Assembly (NCBI RefSeq): GCF_007748175.1
Contig: NZ_CP037422.1
Location: 1,590,528-1,654,527 of the forward strand
Direction: 5' to 3'
Length of the DNA stretch: 64,000 nt
Origin: Gimesia aquarii
GTDB taxonomy: Bacteria > Planctomycetota > Planctomycetia > Planctomycetales > Planctomycetaceae
How positions within the stretch are numbered: position 1 is the first letter of the stretch; every line of letters begins with the position of its first letter. The translations under genes were made by a program, and so were the position numbers. The notes beneath the pieces are model-generated. The model was not told the DNA's origin. It worked only from the letters and a program-made list of their open reading frames with translations, and ran no database searches. This document shows, piece by piece, positions 30,930-39,541 of the stretch.

Positions 30930-31343
30930 TTAAAGAAGTCCGCCTCCAAAACTGTCCTCATCTTCATCGTCAGCCTGTTCAAGATTCTGAGGAACTTCAG
31001 GCTCAGACTCTTCAGAAAGGCTCACTGAAGTTTCAGGCATTTCCTGCTCTGGAGCTGGAACGGCTTCGTTCTGCGTTAGTTCAGGTTCATCAATCGAACG
31101 TGCAGCCGCGGCAGCGCGTTCTGAAGAAGACTGATCGGCTGTGGGCATTTCGAAATAATCAAAATGAAAAGGATCGCGGTAAAGACTTCGTTTTTCTTCA
31201 ACCAGCTTCATGAAAATCTCTTCGCCTTCTACTTGAATGGTTTTAGAAACAACATTACCACTCAAACGAATCGTTTCACCGGTTTTAGGACACTTCCAGA
31301 GCCTTCTGACGTCGAGGTCCAGCTTTAATCCGGGGCCTTTCAT
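30930..31343 (-). CDS. conserved hypothetical protein, acidic C-terminus
   Basis: Protein of 137 residues. The first 60 residues form a compact beta-rich part with a single CPKTGE sequence (KLDLDVRRLWKCPKTGETIR) and LSGNVVSKTIQVEGEEIFMKL. The rest is disordered and very acidic, ending EQADDEDEDSFGGGLL, and rich in proline, glutamate and alanine. No signal peptide. I do not recognise a named family; similar short proteins seem common in planctomycetes. It lies upstream of uvrA on the same strand with 85 bases between, so it could share its transcript and, by position only, play some role with it. Confidence 0.7.
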   Translation of the reverse strand: MKGPGLKLDLDVRRLWKCPKTGETIRLSGNVVSKTIQVEGEEIFMKLVEEKRSLYRDPFHFDYFEMPTADQSSSERAAAAARSIDEPELTQNEAVPAPEQEMPETSVSLSEESEPEVPQNLEQADDEDEDSFGGGLL

Positions 31344-31517
31344 AATGCTTTTCTCTTTACTCCTGGAGGACCTGAAATCAACGCTTTTCAGAAACGCTTC
31401 ACTACATTACACTCTTGCTCTCTATGAAACATACCTGATCCCGTATCTGTTGTTCAATTGCTGGCGTAGAAATAATTGAATCGAAAGTCCTTTTGTTCAT
31501 TAAATCAAGGTTGATTG

Positions 31518-32537
31518 ATGTCAGATTCCCAAGAATCCGCTGCCCAGCCAAAGTCAAAATTTCCATCCAAACAAGACCTGCTGCAAGCAGGACGGGGCCT
31601 TTTAATGGGTGGGGCAGACATTATTCCCGGTGTCTCAGGGGGAACTGTGGCTTTGATTCTGGGAATCTATCAACGATTAATTACTGCGATCAGCCATGTT
31701 GACATTCGGCTATTCAAACTCCTGGCGAGCCGAAAATGGGGAGAGGCTGCTGCCCATCTGGACTTGCGTTTTGTGATTCCCTTGGGCATTGGAATTCTGA
31801 CAGGTGTCATCAGTCTGGCGAGTCTGATGCATTACCTACTAGACCACCATCTTCAATTGACCATGTCCCTCTTTTTTGGCTTGATCCTCGCATCCAGTTT
31901 TTTAGTTGCGCAAATGGTGGAACGCTGGAATGCGTCCAACATTGTTGGCTTTCTCGTCTCACTGATGGGGATCTACTGGCTCGTCGGGGAACATTCTATT
32001 CGTCCACCCGAAGGGGATCTGTATGTGTTTCTCTGTGGAATGGTTGCCATCTGTGCAATGATTTTACCCGGAATCAGCGGAGCGCTCATACTGGTTTTGT
32101 TAGGAAAATATCATGACATCACCGGCTTACTCAAAAGCATTCCCAAGCAGCTATTACAAGGGAACATCGATTGGAGTGGTTTATTAACCGTCCTGGTCTT
32201 TGTAACAGGCTGTGCCGTAGGGCTGATCCTGTTCAGCAAACTATTACGTTGGTTACTACACAATTTCCATTCTTTGATTATGGCTGTGCTCTGTGGATTG
32301 ATGGTCGGCTCACTACGCCGGATCTGGCCATTCAAAATCGATGTAACACCTTATTCAGACGGTCAGACCCCCGAAATGGTTCCGTTCAAACATCGTATCT
32401 ATGAAAATATCTGGCCAACTGACTTTGGAAGTACATTCTGGACCTCAATTGCTTTGATTATCGGAGCTGCTTTTCTGGTATGGGGGCTCGACAAGCTTTC
32501 GCAGAAATATGCACTGCATGATACATCAGAAGTTTGA
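31518..32537 (+). CDS. DUF368 polyprenyl-phosphate transporter (PopT-like)
   Basis: Integral membrane protein of 339 residues; the ATG at 31518 is preferred to TTG at 31515. It shows the duplicated motif of DUF368: GGADIIPGVSGGTVALILGI (31-50) and, in the second half near 180, MILPGISGALILVLLGKY. Roughly eight to nine hydrophobic segments are visible. DUF368 proteins were recently shown to recycle undecaprenyl phosphate across the membrane (PopT), alongside DedA-type UptA, so lipid-carrier recycling for cell-wall and glycan synthesis is the likely role. It converges with the FG-GAP gene, separated by 12 bases. Confidence 0.93.
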   Translation: MSDSQESAAQPKSKFPSKQDLLQAGRGLLMGGADIIPGVSGGTVALILGIYQRLITAISHVDIRLFKLLASRKWGEAAAHLDLRFVIPLGIGILTGVISLASLMHYLLDHHLQLTMSLFFGLILASSFLVAQMVERWNASNIVGFLVSLMGIYWLVGEHSIRPPEGDLYVFLCGMVAICAMILPGISGALILVLLGKYHDITGLLKSIPKQLLQGNIDWSGLLTVLVFVTGCAVGLILFSKLLRWLLHNFHSLIMAVLCGLMVGSLRRIWPFKIDVTPYSDGQTPEMVPFKHRIYENIWPTDFGSTFWTSIALIIGAAFLVWGLDKLSQKYALHDTSEV

Positions 32538-32549
32538 TTGATTCGGACC

Positions 32550-34901
32550 TCAATTCTTACCATCATCTTGTGGATAGAGCAAAACACGATCATGGCATAG
32601 CAGGATCAGATCCTTGAGACCATCGCCTGTCACATCTGCGATCACCGCTTCCCGAGGGTTTATTCCGGCTCGGTTGGACCGGGAAAAGGTTTTATCCTCG
32701 AAGACTTTAAAATTTAAAGCATGCCTCAAACCCTGTTTCGCATTGAAGTTCAAGATCTCCAGATGATGCGTCCGCGTATCGAGGATTACAATGTCAGCTT
32801 GTCCATCGCCATTCAGATCTCCCGCAACGGAATCGGTAAAGTAGGCCTGAGGTAGTTTTGATTCAAACGATGCAACTTCTTTCAAAGTTGGTGGTGTTTG
32901 ACCTGAGTATAGGATTCCAAACTGACCACGACCAAAGAGCAACAGGTCTGATTGTTGATCACCATTCAAGTCGGCAACATGTGCTGAGAGGTAAGGAAAC
33001 TCGCCAATTTCTACTTCTTTCCAGGGACGATATACATTGGATTCCTTGCGGAGAATACGAAGCTTCTTGACACCCAAATCGACCAAAACAATTTCGTCTC
33101 CCGGTTCACCATCGAGGTTAATATTCACAGCTCCCACCACGCGTGCTTTTGTTTCAGGAGCATTGAATTGATCAACGACCTGCCATTGGTTGGCTGAGTT
33201 TAAGGTCAGTCTACGTGCGAAATTGTTCTGAGCTGTCAAAAACCAGTCTCGCTTTGGACCTCCAACGAAAGTCGACTCCGGTTTAATTTCATCTAAATTA
33301 ATTCCGCCCGAAGGAGTAATCACTTTGGGTGTCTGTCTTGGAACTAATGTAAATATTTTTGGCGCACGTGAGAGGCCATAAAAGGCCATTAATTCAAAGA
33401 GCCCATCTGAATTGGCATCCAATTTGAGTAATCTTTTAGGAGCGGAGTCGAGAGAAGGGGGGGGACTCGGAAATTGGTATTCGCTCCAGACTCCCTGTTG
33501 ATTAAGAATCAGCGCCTGCAACTTATAACTGTATTGGCGTTTGCTCCCTACTTTCGCTACATAAATTAATTCCAGCGACTGATTCCCATCCAGGTCTACC
33601 AGTTCGAAAGCCAGCGGCTCTCCTTTGATGGGAAGAATTTTGGGGAATGATAAGCGTTGCTTGGCATAGGAGCTGACACCAATAATTTTTTCCCGTTCAC
33701 TGAGTACGAAGACTTCGTCCAATCCGTTACCGTCAACATCTTCCACACGCAACTGCTGAACACCTAGCAATCCCGGGTAAGTCTGTCCCAGATCGAGCCC
33801 GCGCCCCTTTGCCTGCCGATAAACCAGCATTTGTGCTGTTTCGGGATCAGAAACCACCACATCAGTCAGACCATCACCGTTGATATCACCAAGATCAAAT
33901 CCTCGATTGCGTCCCGCGCCTTCTTCACCAAACCCATACATCGTGAGTCGTTTGGAAAGTTGACCATTTCCATTATGTGCATTTTCCAATTGTTGAACTT
34001 TGAGACGACTGGTTTGAGAATCAATAGTCAGGATTTCATGCCCTGGTTTCCCATCAACGTTAGCCAACGTTACAGAACGCGGATTTGATAGTTCAAATCT
34101 GATTTCTGGTCCCAGATTTCCATCTTGCTTTTGAATTCTGCTGCATAAAATCTGATTTTTTCCATCGCGGGTCACATAGGTAAAATCATTTCGGCCATCA
34201 CCGTTCAGATCAGCAATTGTGGCAAGTCCTAACTTAGGAGAGGTACTCAAGATGGATCGCGGAGCATTCAAATCTCCATTTTGATCCTGTAATACGACAT
34301 AAGTATGATTTTTTCCCAACACGATTAAATCGGTCTTCTGGTCGTAATTCAGATCACCGGCGGCGATTGTCCACTGAGTTGATTGCAGCTCGGCAAGACG
34401 GATTCGTTTGCGTTTGGTCCAGTCTCCTGATTTCGACTGATAGCGGATGATCAATCGATCCGGGGGCGCAAGGTAAGCCAGATCGTTAAGACCATCGCCA
34501 TTGAAATCGCCAACTGTCAAAGCTGAAATCGATACATCAACCGGAACTTTAATGTGCTCCAGTCGTTTATCATTGGGAATGAAGTTGATTTCTTCATTCT
34601 TTGATTCCGTTGTACTTTTTTGCTTTCCGTTCCTTTGCTGCAAGATATCAATACGGCTATTGCTATTATCAATCAGTACAAGGTCTGTTTTCCCATCACC
34701 GTTCAAGTCTTCAGCCAGCATGTTTGATGAACGAGCAGACAACTTGAAAATCTCAAGTGGTTTGAACCCATAATATTGGGCAAGGTCATTGATTCGATTC
34801 GCTTCAGCAGAGAAAACCGGAACTGAGGTCCCATAAATGATTACAACAGCCAGAGCAATGAAGCAAAAATTCTGACATGCTTTTAAAAAGTTGTTAAACA
34901 T
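32550..34901 (-). CDS. exported FG-GAP/VCBS repeat beta-propeller protein
   Basis: A 783-residue exported protein; the start at 34901 follows AGGAAGACAGG. Signal peptide: FCFIALAVVIIYGTSVPVF then SA. About twelve repeats with the calcium-binding loop DxNxDGxxD are visible, for example DLNGDGKTDLVLID, DFNGDGLNDLAYL, DLNGDGRNDFTYV, DINGDGLTDVVV, DLNGDQQSDLLLF, DLNGDGQADIVIL and DVTGDGLKDLILL, some with substitutions (DLDGNQSLELIYV, DANSDGLFELMAF). These are VCBS/FG-GAP blades of integrin-alpha type, so one or two calcium-stabilised propellers are likely. Binding function unknown. sppA precedes it on the same strand with 86 bases between, so the two may be co-transcribed. Confidence 0.92.
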   Translation of the reverse strand: MFNNFLKACQNFCFIALAVVIIYGTSVPVFSAEANRINDLAQYYGFKPLEIFKLSARSSNMLAEDLNGDGKTDLVLIDNSNSRIDILQQRNGKQKSTTESKNEEINFIPNDKRLEHIKVPVDVSISALTVGDFNGDGLNDLAYLAPPDRLIIRYQSKSGDWTKRKRIRLAELQSTQWTIAAGDLNYDQKTDLIVLGKNHTYVVLQDQNGDLNAPRSILSTSPKLGLATIADLNGDGRNDFTYVTRDGKNQILCSRIQKQDGNLGPEIRFELSNPRSVTLANVDGKPGHEILTIDSQTSRLKVQQLENAHNGNGQLSKRLTMYGFGEEGAGRNRGFDLGDINGDGLTDVVVSDPETAQMLVYRQAKGRGLDLGQTYPGLLGVQQLRVEDVDGNGLDEVFVLSEREKIIGVSSYAKQRLSFPKILPIKGEPLAFELVDLDGNQSLELIYVAKVGSKRQYSYKLQALILNQQGVWSEYQFPSPPPSLDSAPKRLLKLDANSDGLFELMAFYGLSRAPKIFTLVPRQTPKVITPSGGINLDEIKPESTFVGGPKRDWFLTAQNNFARRLTLNSANQWQVVDQFNAPETKARVVGAVNINLDGEPGDEIVLVDLGVKKLRILRKESNVYRPWKEVEIGEFPYLSAHVADLNGDQQSDLLLFGRGQFGILYSGQTPPTLKEVASFESKLPQAYFTDSVAGDLNGDGQADIVILDTRTHHLEILNFNAKQGLRHALNFKVFEDKTFSRSNRAGINPREAVIADVTGDGLKDLILLCHDRVLLYPQDDGKN

Positions 34902-34987
34902 CCTGTCTTCCTAACCACAAATTGTTTGTTTTGGTTTCCCGTATCAGCCTGAGGCACAATGCAAGACACACTTTTCCAAGACGATTT

Positions 34988-36796
34988 CTACTTCACACGA
35001 ACCTCAAAGGGCATTAACGTCAATGTTTTTTCTCGTGAAAGCAGATTAACCAGATCCAGTTTTTTCAGTTGCTCCGATAGCTCAGGAGAAAGCAGATTCA
35101 ACATTTTAGAAAGATCCTGAGTCTGTCGCGACTGTGCATCAGCGGTACCAAATAGTTGTTCAAAAGGACTGGTAGGCCGAGGGAGAATTAATTTTTCAAA
35201 CTTCTGATCCTTGGGAATTTTACCGAGTTCACGCGCATATTCGATGGCCTCTTCAAGAGTTCCCAATTGATCGACCAGACCAATTTTCAAAGCCATTGAT
35301 CCGGTATAAACACGACCACGGGCTAATTTTTCCAAGGCAGCATAATCCATTTTGCGTCCCTCGGCTGCTTTCTCTGTAAATTGCTTATAGACTGATTTGA
35401 GTAAGTTTGTCACGGCAACACGTTCACTTTCAGAAAAACCAGTCATCGGGCTGAATGTTCCACTGTTGTTGCCTCGCGAAATCACACTGGTGGTAATTCC
35501 AATTTTTTTAAAGAGCCCTTCAATCGCAAGTTTCCCTCCGACAACACCAATGGAACCGGTGAGAGTTCCTGGCTCGGCAAAAATGCGGTCTGCTCCCATT
35601 GAGATATAATATCCTCCACTGGCGGCAACATCTCCCATACTGACGACAACCGGCTTACCCGATTTTTCCAAGGCACGCCACATCAGATCGCTGGCCAGCG
35701 CACTGCCACCGGGACTATCAACACGCAAAACGATGGCTTTGACTTTCTCGTCTTTTGCGGCTTTGTGTACCGCTTTAATAAACGTATCAGATCCCAGGAC
35801 GTTCGCACCAAACAGACTTCCCTGTGAACTGGAACCAGACATGATTGCCCCCGTGGCATAGATAACTGCAATCCGGGGTCCTGAGCCGACTCGTTGTGTG
35901 GAATCAATGCCAGCAAAAAGGTCCATCAATTTGATCAAGCCGGCGATCCCTGAGAAATCGTTATCGAGTCTTTTTTTGGCATAACGTTTAATGATTCTGA
36001 CTTCCGTTTTGGAATTGGCTCCAGTAATCAGTTTGGGAAGTTGGTCTTCATAAGCAGTGTCATCAATTAAACCCAGTTTTTTGGCATCGACGGCCATATA
36101 TGGACCGCCATTGATGGCAGACTCGACTTGTTGAGCAGACAAGCCTCGTGATTTGGAAATCATTTCAATAATCTGTCGGAAATAATCATCCAGGATTGCA
36201 CTCATTTCTTTGCGGAATGGCTCACTCATTTCTGTGCGTGTATAGGGTTCCGCAGCCGACTTGTATTCTCCGACTCTTAAAATATCTGGTTTGACATCCA
36301 ACATATCGAACAGATTTTTATAGAAGCTGACTTCGGCTCGCAAACCGAGCAAGATCAATGTTGCAGACTCCGGCATCACAATTTTGTCGCAGGCGCTGGC
36401 AATTAAATAATCCTTGGTCATCCCGGATTCGATCCAGGCATATACTTTTTTGTTGTTTTTACGCACTTTCATGATTGCCGTGCGAAGCTCATTCAGCTTG
36501 GCCCAACCAACTGATGTTCCCTTTAAATGTAAAATGACGCCCGTCAGAGATTTATCTTCTGCCGCCTTATCCAGCCGAGTCATTGCCTTTGAAAGGGACT
36601 CGGTGACATCACCAAATAAACCAGGCATTTGTGGGCCTTCGGGGTAAGCCCCTTTGATGATAATGTGCCCCCAATTTTCGCGTGTTGGTTTGGACTCTTC
36701 TTCTGCGGCTGAGGTGGCGGGCACACACAGGCAAAGACTACATCCCAAAACGAGTGCGAATGAAATCCATCGACATTTCATAAAAGGTAAAAACAT
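34988..36796 (-). CDS. sppA: signal peptide peptidase SppA, long (67K) form
   Basis: Membrane-anchored serine-lysine protease that degrades cleaved signal peptides. The ATG at 36796 is chosen because GGAG sits nine bases upstream; the frame opens at 36841. The 602-residue product has signal-like MFLPFMKCRWISFALVLGCS then LCLCVPATSA. It has two tandem SppA domains: the first holds the catalytic lysine Lys179 in GEYKSAAEP, the second the nucleophile Ser393 in DVAASGGYYISMGADR and SPGGSALASD. This Lys-in-first, Ser-in-second arrangement is that of the E. coli-type enzyme. An FG-GAP protein gene follows on the same strand. Confidence 0.94.
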   Translation of the reverse strand: MFLPFMKCRWISFALVLGCSLCLCVPATSAAEEESKPTRENWGHIIIKGAYPEGPQMPGLFGDVTESLSKAMTRLDKAAEDKSLTGVILHLKGTSVGWAKLNELRTAIMKVRKNNKKVYAWIESGMTKDYLIASACDKIVMPESATLILLGLRAEVSFYKNLFDMLDVKPDILRVGEYKSAAEPYTRTEMSEPFRKEMSAILDDYFRQIIEMISKSRGLSAQQVESAINGGPYMAVDAKKLGLIDDTAYEDQLPKLITGANSKTEVRIIKRYAKKRLDNDFSGIAGLIKLMDLFAGIDSTQRVGSGPRIAVIYATGAIMSGSSSQGSLFGANVLGSDTFIKAVHKAAKDEKVKAIVLRVDSPGGSALASDLMWRALEKSGKPVVVSMGDVAASGGYYISMGADRIFAEPGTLTGSIGVVGGKLAIEGLFKKIGITTSVISRGNNSGTFSPMTGFSESERVAVTNLLKSVYKQFTEKAAEGRKMDYAALEKLARGRVYTGSMALKIGLVDQLGTLEEAIEYARELGKIPKDQKFEKLILPRPTSPFEQLFGTADAQSRQTQDLSKMLNLLSPELSEQLKKLDLVNLLSREKTLTLMPFEVRVK

Positions 36797-37123
36797 AAGG
36801 AAACTCCAGTAGAGGGACGTATGTATTGTGTTGAGAATCATTTTCGTCTCAACAGAGATTTCAACCAGTGTCAGATCTTGTTTAGAAACGGTAAAACCCA
36901 GTTTATTCCTATAAGCAGTCTAAGCCACACGACCAGCTATGGTCAAGAAAGAGTTGACTGATGCTCCCGTTATACGCTGTGAAAGTAACTCGCTTTAGAA
37001 AATTCCTGCTGGAAAAACCAAAAAGTGTTGTCAGGGCATGCTTCTTTTGTCACACTGGAACCTAAAGTCTGTCTATATGAACCTTTTCAGGCCATTTTCT
37101 GTTTACAATTCTGGTTTTCAAAT
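36797..37123. other. divergent intergenic region
   Basis: Separates sppA (-) and the secreted orphan gene (+). An open frame from 37025 continues into the latter but its extra N-terminal residues look like translated leader. No other element was recognised. Confidence 0.35.
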
Positions 37124-37933
37124 ATGTTTGTCCGATCATTACTTCTCTCTGTTTTCTGGGTGGTTTCGCTTTGCAGCCCCATATTTGCACAAGGGCTTAT
37201 CTGGGAACTCCCTCCCGATGGATCCTGGGTCCGTTTTGAAGGAACCTACGAAAAAGAAATGCCCGGTCCCGATTCCAATGACCTCAATGTCAAACTAAAA
37301 TGGACACGACACTTGATTATCAGTTCTGTCGGTTCAGAAATGGCGGAATTTGAAGGTGCCCAAACCCCTTGCCGCTGGCTTGAGTTCAAGTGCATAACCG
37401 GCAAAGAAACCGAATCGGGAGTTGCCCCGGGAGTATCTGGCCCGCGCATCTATAAAGTGTTAATACCTGAAAAGGTGGTTAACGGTCAAATTAAAGACAA
37501 AAGTGGGCTCCCCGTCACATTTCTCCCCATTATTCGTGGCTATCGAAAAGTGGGAGACCGGCCAGTGGAGCCTCTGAAAACAAACGTGCTGCGATTTTAC
37601 CCGATGATCACAATGCTTGAGCATTACACCAAATGGGAGTCGGAGGGAGGCCCTGCCACAATTGACATTCCCACGGGTGCAGTCTCCGCCCGTGAGTATA
37701 AAGGCAGCTATGTGAGTGAGAGTACGACCACACGTTCCAAGAATGAAGGGACCATCTGGCGAACCAGTGAGATTCCCTTTGGAGTTGCAAAATGGGCCGT
37801 CACTGTCACACGCGATACCAAAGGGGGAACTCAGCCCCGCACCGACTTCAAAATGACTTCACGGATTCAGGTCGCGATGTCAGCTCACGAAGTGGGAAAG
37901 GACGCCGAGAGTGAGCTACCCGGTTCCCGCTAA
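37124..37933 (+). CDS. exported protein of unknown function
   Basis: A 269-residue product from the ATG at 37124, chosen because it begins with a good signal peptide MFVRSLLLSVFWVVSL then CSPIFAQG; an in-frame ATG at 37025 would hide it behind 33 odd residues. The mature part has a repeated pattern of beta-strands (GSWVRFEGTYEKE, LKWTRHLIISSVG, PCRWLEFKCITGKE). One sentence-like motif is KVLIPEKVVNGQIKDKSGLP. Residues CRWLEF and VAKWAVTVTRDTK recall planctomycete secreted DUFs, but I cannot name the family. No cofactor motif is visible. It is unpaired, being followed by 308 bases before aspC. Confidence 0.75.
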   Translation: MFVRSLLLSVFWVVSLCSPIFAQGLIWELPPDGSWVRFEGTYEKEMPGPDSNDLNVKLKWTRHLIISSVGSEMAEFEGAQTPCRWLEFKCITGKETESGVAPGVSGPRIYKVLIPEKVVNGQIKDKSGLPVTFLPIIRGYRKVGDRPVEPLKTNVLRFYPMITMLEHYTKWESEGGPATIDIPTGAVSAREYKGSYVSESTTTRSKNEGTIWRTSEIPFGVAKWAVTVTRDTKGGTQPRTDFKMTSRIQVAMSAHEVGKDAESELPGSR

Positions 37934-38241
37934 GAGACTCATTGATACGACGAGTTGCTAGTTCTCAAACATCACAGAGCTCAGGATTGTCGCTTTCCCG
38001 GTTCAATCCTGATACGTCAAGCGGCAACGCATTCCCGCCAAACACATTTTTTTAGCGGGAATCTTGTTCGATTTCCAAACAATGCTATCGGAGACTTGAC
38101 GCTATCCCCCCAGGTGAAAAGAATCGGGTGTTTTCGAACATTTATTGATTCCCGAGTGTCAGAGCAGGGGACTCAATCCAGTCTGAATGCGTATTTCAGA
38201 CATACCAAGTTTCGTTCATTTCAACTACAAAGATCAGAATT
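37934..38241 (+). promoter_or_regulatory. 308-base leader region of aspC with two perfect inverted repeats
   Basis: TCAGGATTG (37981-37989) pairs with CAATCCTGA (38004-38012), and ATTCCCGC (38031-38038) pairs with GCGGGAAT (38055-38062), both without mismatch. A possible promoter follows: TTGACG (38096-38101), 17 bases, AAGAAT (38119-38124). If that promoter is used the hairpins lie upstream of transcription and could end the preceding transcript; otherwise they are part of a structured leader. Neither hairpin is followed by a clear T-run. Confidence 0.4.
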
Positions 38242-39441
38242 ATGTCGATGCAGCTTTCCTCTACAGTTCAGAAACTAAAGCCCTCTGCCACAATAGCCGC
38301 TGCAGCAAAAGCCAAAGAATTAAAAAGTACTGGTGTCAAAGTTTATGAGTTCACATTAGGGGAACCAGACTTCACGACCCCAGCTCATATCTGCCAAGCC
38401 GCCAAAGAAGCAATGGATGCCGGTCAGACTCATTACACACCTGCCGCCGGTACACTGGAAGTGAAGCAGGCCGTCTGCGATGCCTATCAACGCGATTACG
38501 GTTTGTCGTATCAACCCAATCAAGTTGTAATTTCCAATGGAGCCAAACACTCGATTCATAACGTGTTGACGGCTTTGTGTGGTCCCGGCGATGAAGTCAT
38601 CATTCCGACCCCCTACTGGGTGAGCTATAGCGCATTGGTTGAATTAACGGGTGCCACGCCTGTTATGGTAGAGACGACCGAGGAAAGCGGATTCTGCATG
38701 AGCGCTGATCAGTTCGCACAGGCAATCACTCCCAAAACTAAACTGATGATGCTCAACAACCCCTGTAACCCGACAGGTGCCGCGTATCCCGTTGAAACTC
38801 TGGAAGCATTGGCGCGAGTGGCTGTTGAAAAAAATATCGCCGTACTTTCCGATGAGATTTATGAGAAGCTGATTTACGAAGGTTCTGAATTTCGTAGCTT
38901 CGCTTCGTTCGGCCCGGATGTGGCAGCCAGAACGATTATCGTCAGTGGGGTCAGTAAAGCTTATGCGATGACGGGCTGGCGTATTGGCTGGGCAATTGCC
39001 TCTGTTGAACTAACGGCTGCCATGACAAAGCTGCAAAGTCAGGAAACCTCGAATCCCTGTAGCATCAGCCAGGCAGCTACCATTGCCGCTTTGAGTGGCC
39101 CCCAGGAGAGTGTGGCTGAAATGTTGGCCGCCTTTACAGAACGTCGCAAGTATGTCCTTGAACGTTTACGAAAATTTCCTGAAATCAGCTTTGCGGAACC
39201 GGGGGGTGCGTTTTATGCCTTTTTCAATGTGAGCGCCCATTTCAACAAACCACTTGGTGGAGGCAAAGTGGTGAAAGACTCCAGCGAATTCTGCACCGCG
39301 TTACTGGAAGAAGCGCATGTGGCTCTGGTAACCGGAGATGCCTTTGGCGCGCCGGGATATGTTCGACTCTCTTTTGCGACTGACCTCAAAACTCTGGAAG
39401 AAGGTTTGAACCGGATTGAGCAGTTTCTGTCACCCGCTTAA
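38242..39441 (+). CDS. aspC: aspartate aminotransferase (class I PLP enzyme)
   Basis: Class I aminotransferase of 399 residues interconverting aspartate and oxaloacetate with 2-oxoglutarate. The PLP lysine is Lys239 in SGVSKAYAMTGWRIGW. Other marks are GEPDFTTPAHI, NGAKHSIHNVL, NNPCNPTGAAY, VLSDEIYEKLIYEG and a C-terminal RLSFATDLKTLEEGL. The short N-terminus and EFTLGEPDF place it in subgroup I-gamma, the thermophile/Rhizobium-type aspartate or broad aromatic-aspartate group, so prephenate transamination is a possible side role. It ends at a strong terminator. Confidence 0.93.
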   Translation: MSMQLSSTVQKLKPSATIAAAAKAKELKSTGVKVYEFTLGEPDFTTPAHICQAAKEAMDAGQTHYTPAAGTLEVKQAVCDAYQRDYGLSYQPNQVVISNGAKHSIHNVLTALCGPGDEVIIPTPYWVSYSALVELTGATPVMVETTEESGFCMSADQFAQAITPKTKLMMLNNPCNPTGAAYPVETLEALARVAVEKNIAVLSDEIYEKLIYEGSEFRSFASFGPDVAARTIIVSGVSKAYAMTGWRIGWAIASVELTAAMTKLQSQETSNPCSISQAATIAALSGPQESVAEMLAAFTERRKYVLERLRKFPEISFAEPGGAFYAFFNVSAHFNKPLGGGKVVKDSSEFCTALLEEAHVALVTGDAFGAPGYVRLSFATDLKTLEEGLNRIEQFLSPA

Positions 39442-39468
39442 CCGGCAGTGAGTTCATCTATTAAAAAT

Positions 39469-39500
39469 AAGGCCATCCTGAATTGCTTCAGGATGGCCTT
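39469..39500. terminator. bidirectional terminator between aspC and the beta-helix gene
   Basis: Fourteen-base perfect arms (AAGGCCATCCTGAA at 39469-39482 and TTCAGGATGGCCTT at 39487-39500) with a TTGC loop. TTTTGATTTT follows on the plus strand, and TTATTTTTAATAG on the minus strand, so it can serve both convergent genes. Confidence 0.95.
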
Positions 39501-39541
39501 TTGATTTTAACAGAGATTCAAATCATGCCCAGTGGGGGAGA

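Noticed and set aside
37025-37123. Upstream in-frame start for the secreted orphan protein
   Set aside because: The extra 33 residues would precede and mask a good signal peptide; the internal ATG at 37124 is the better start.
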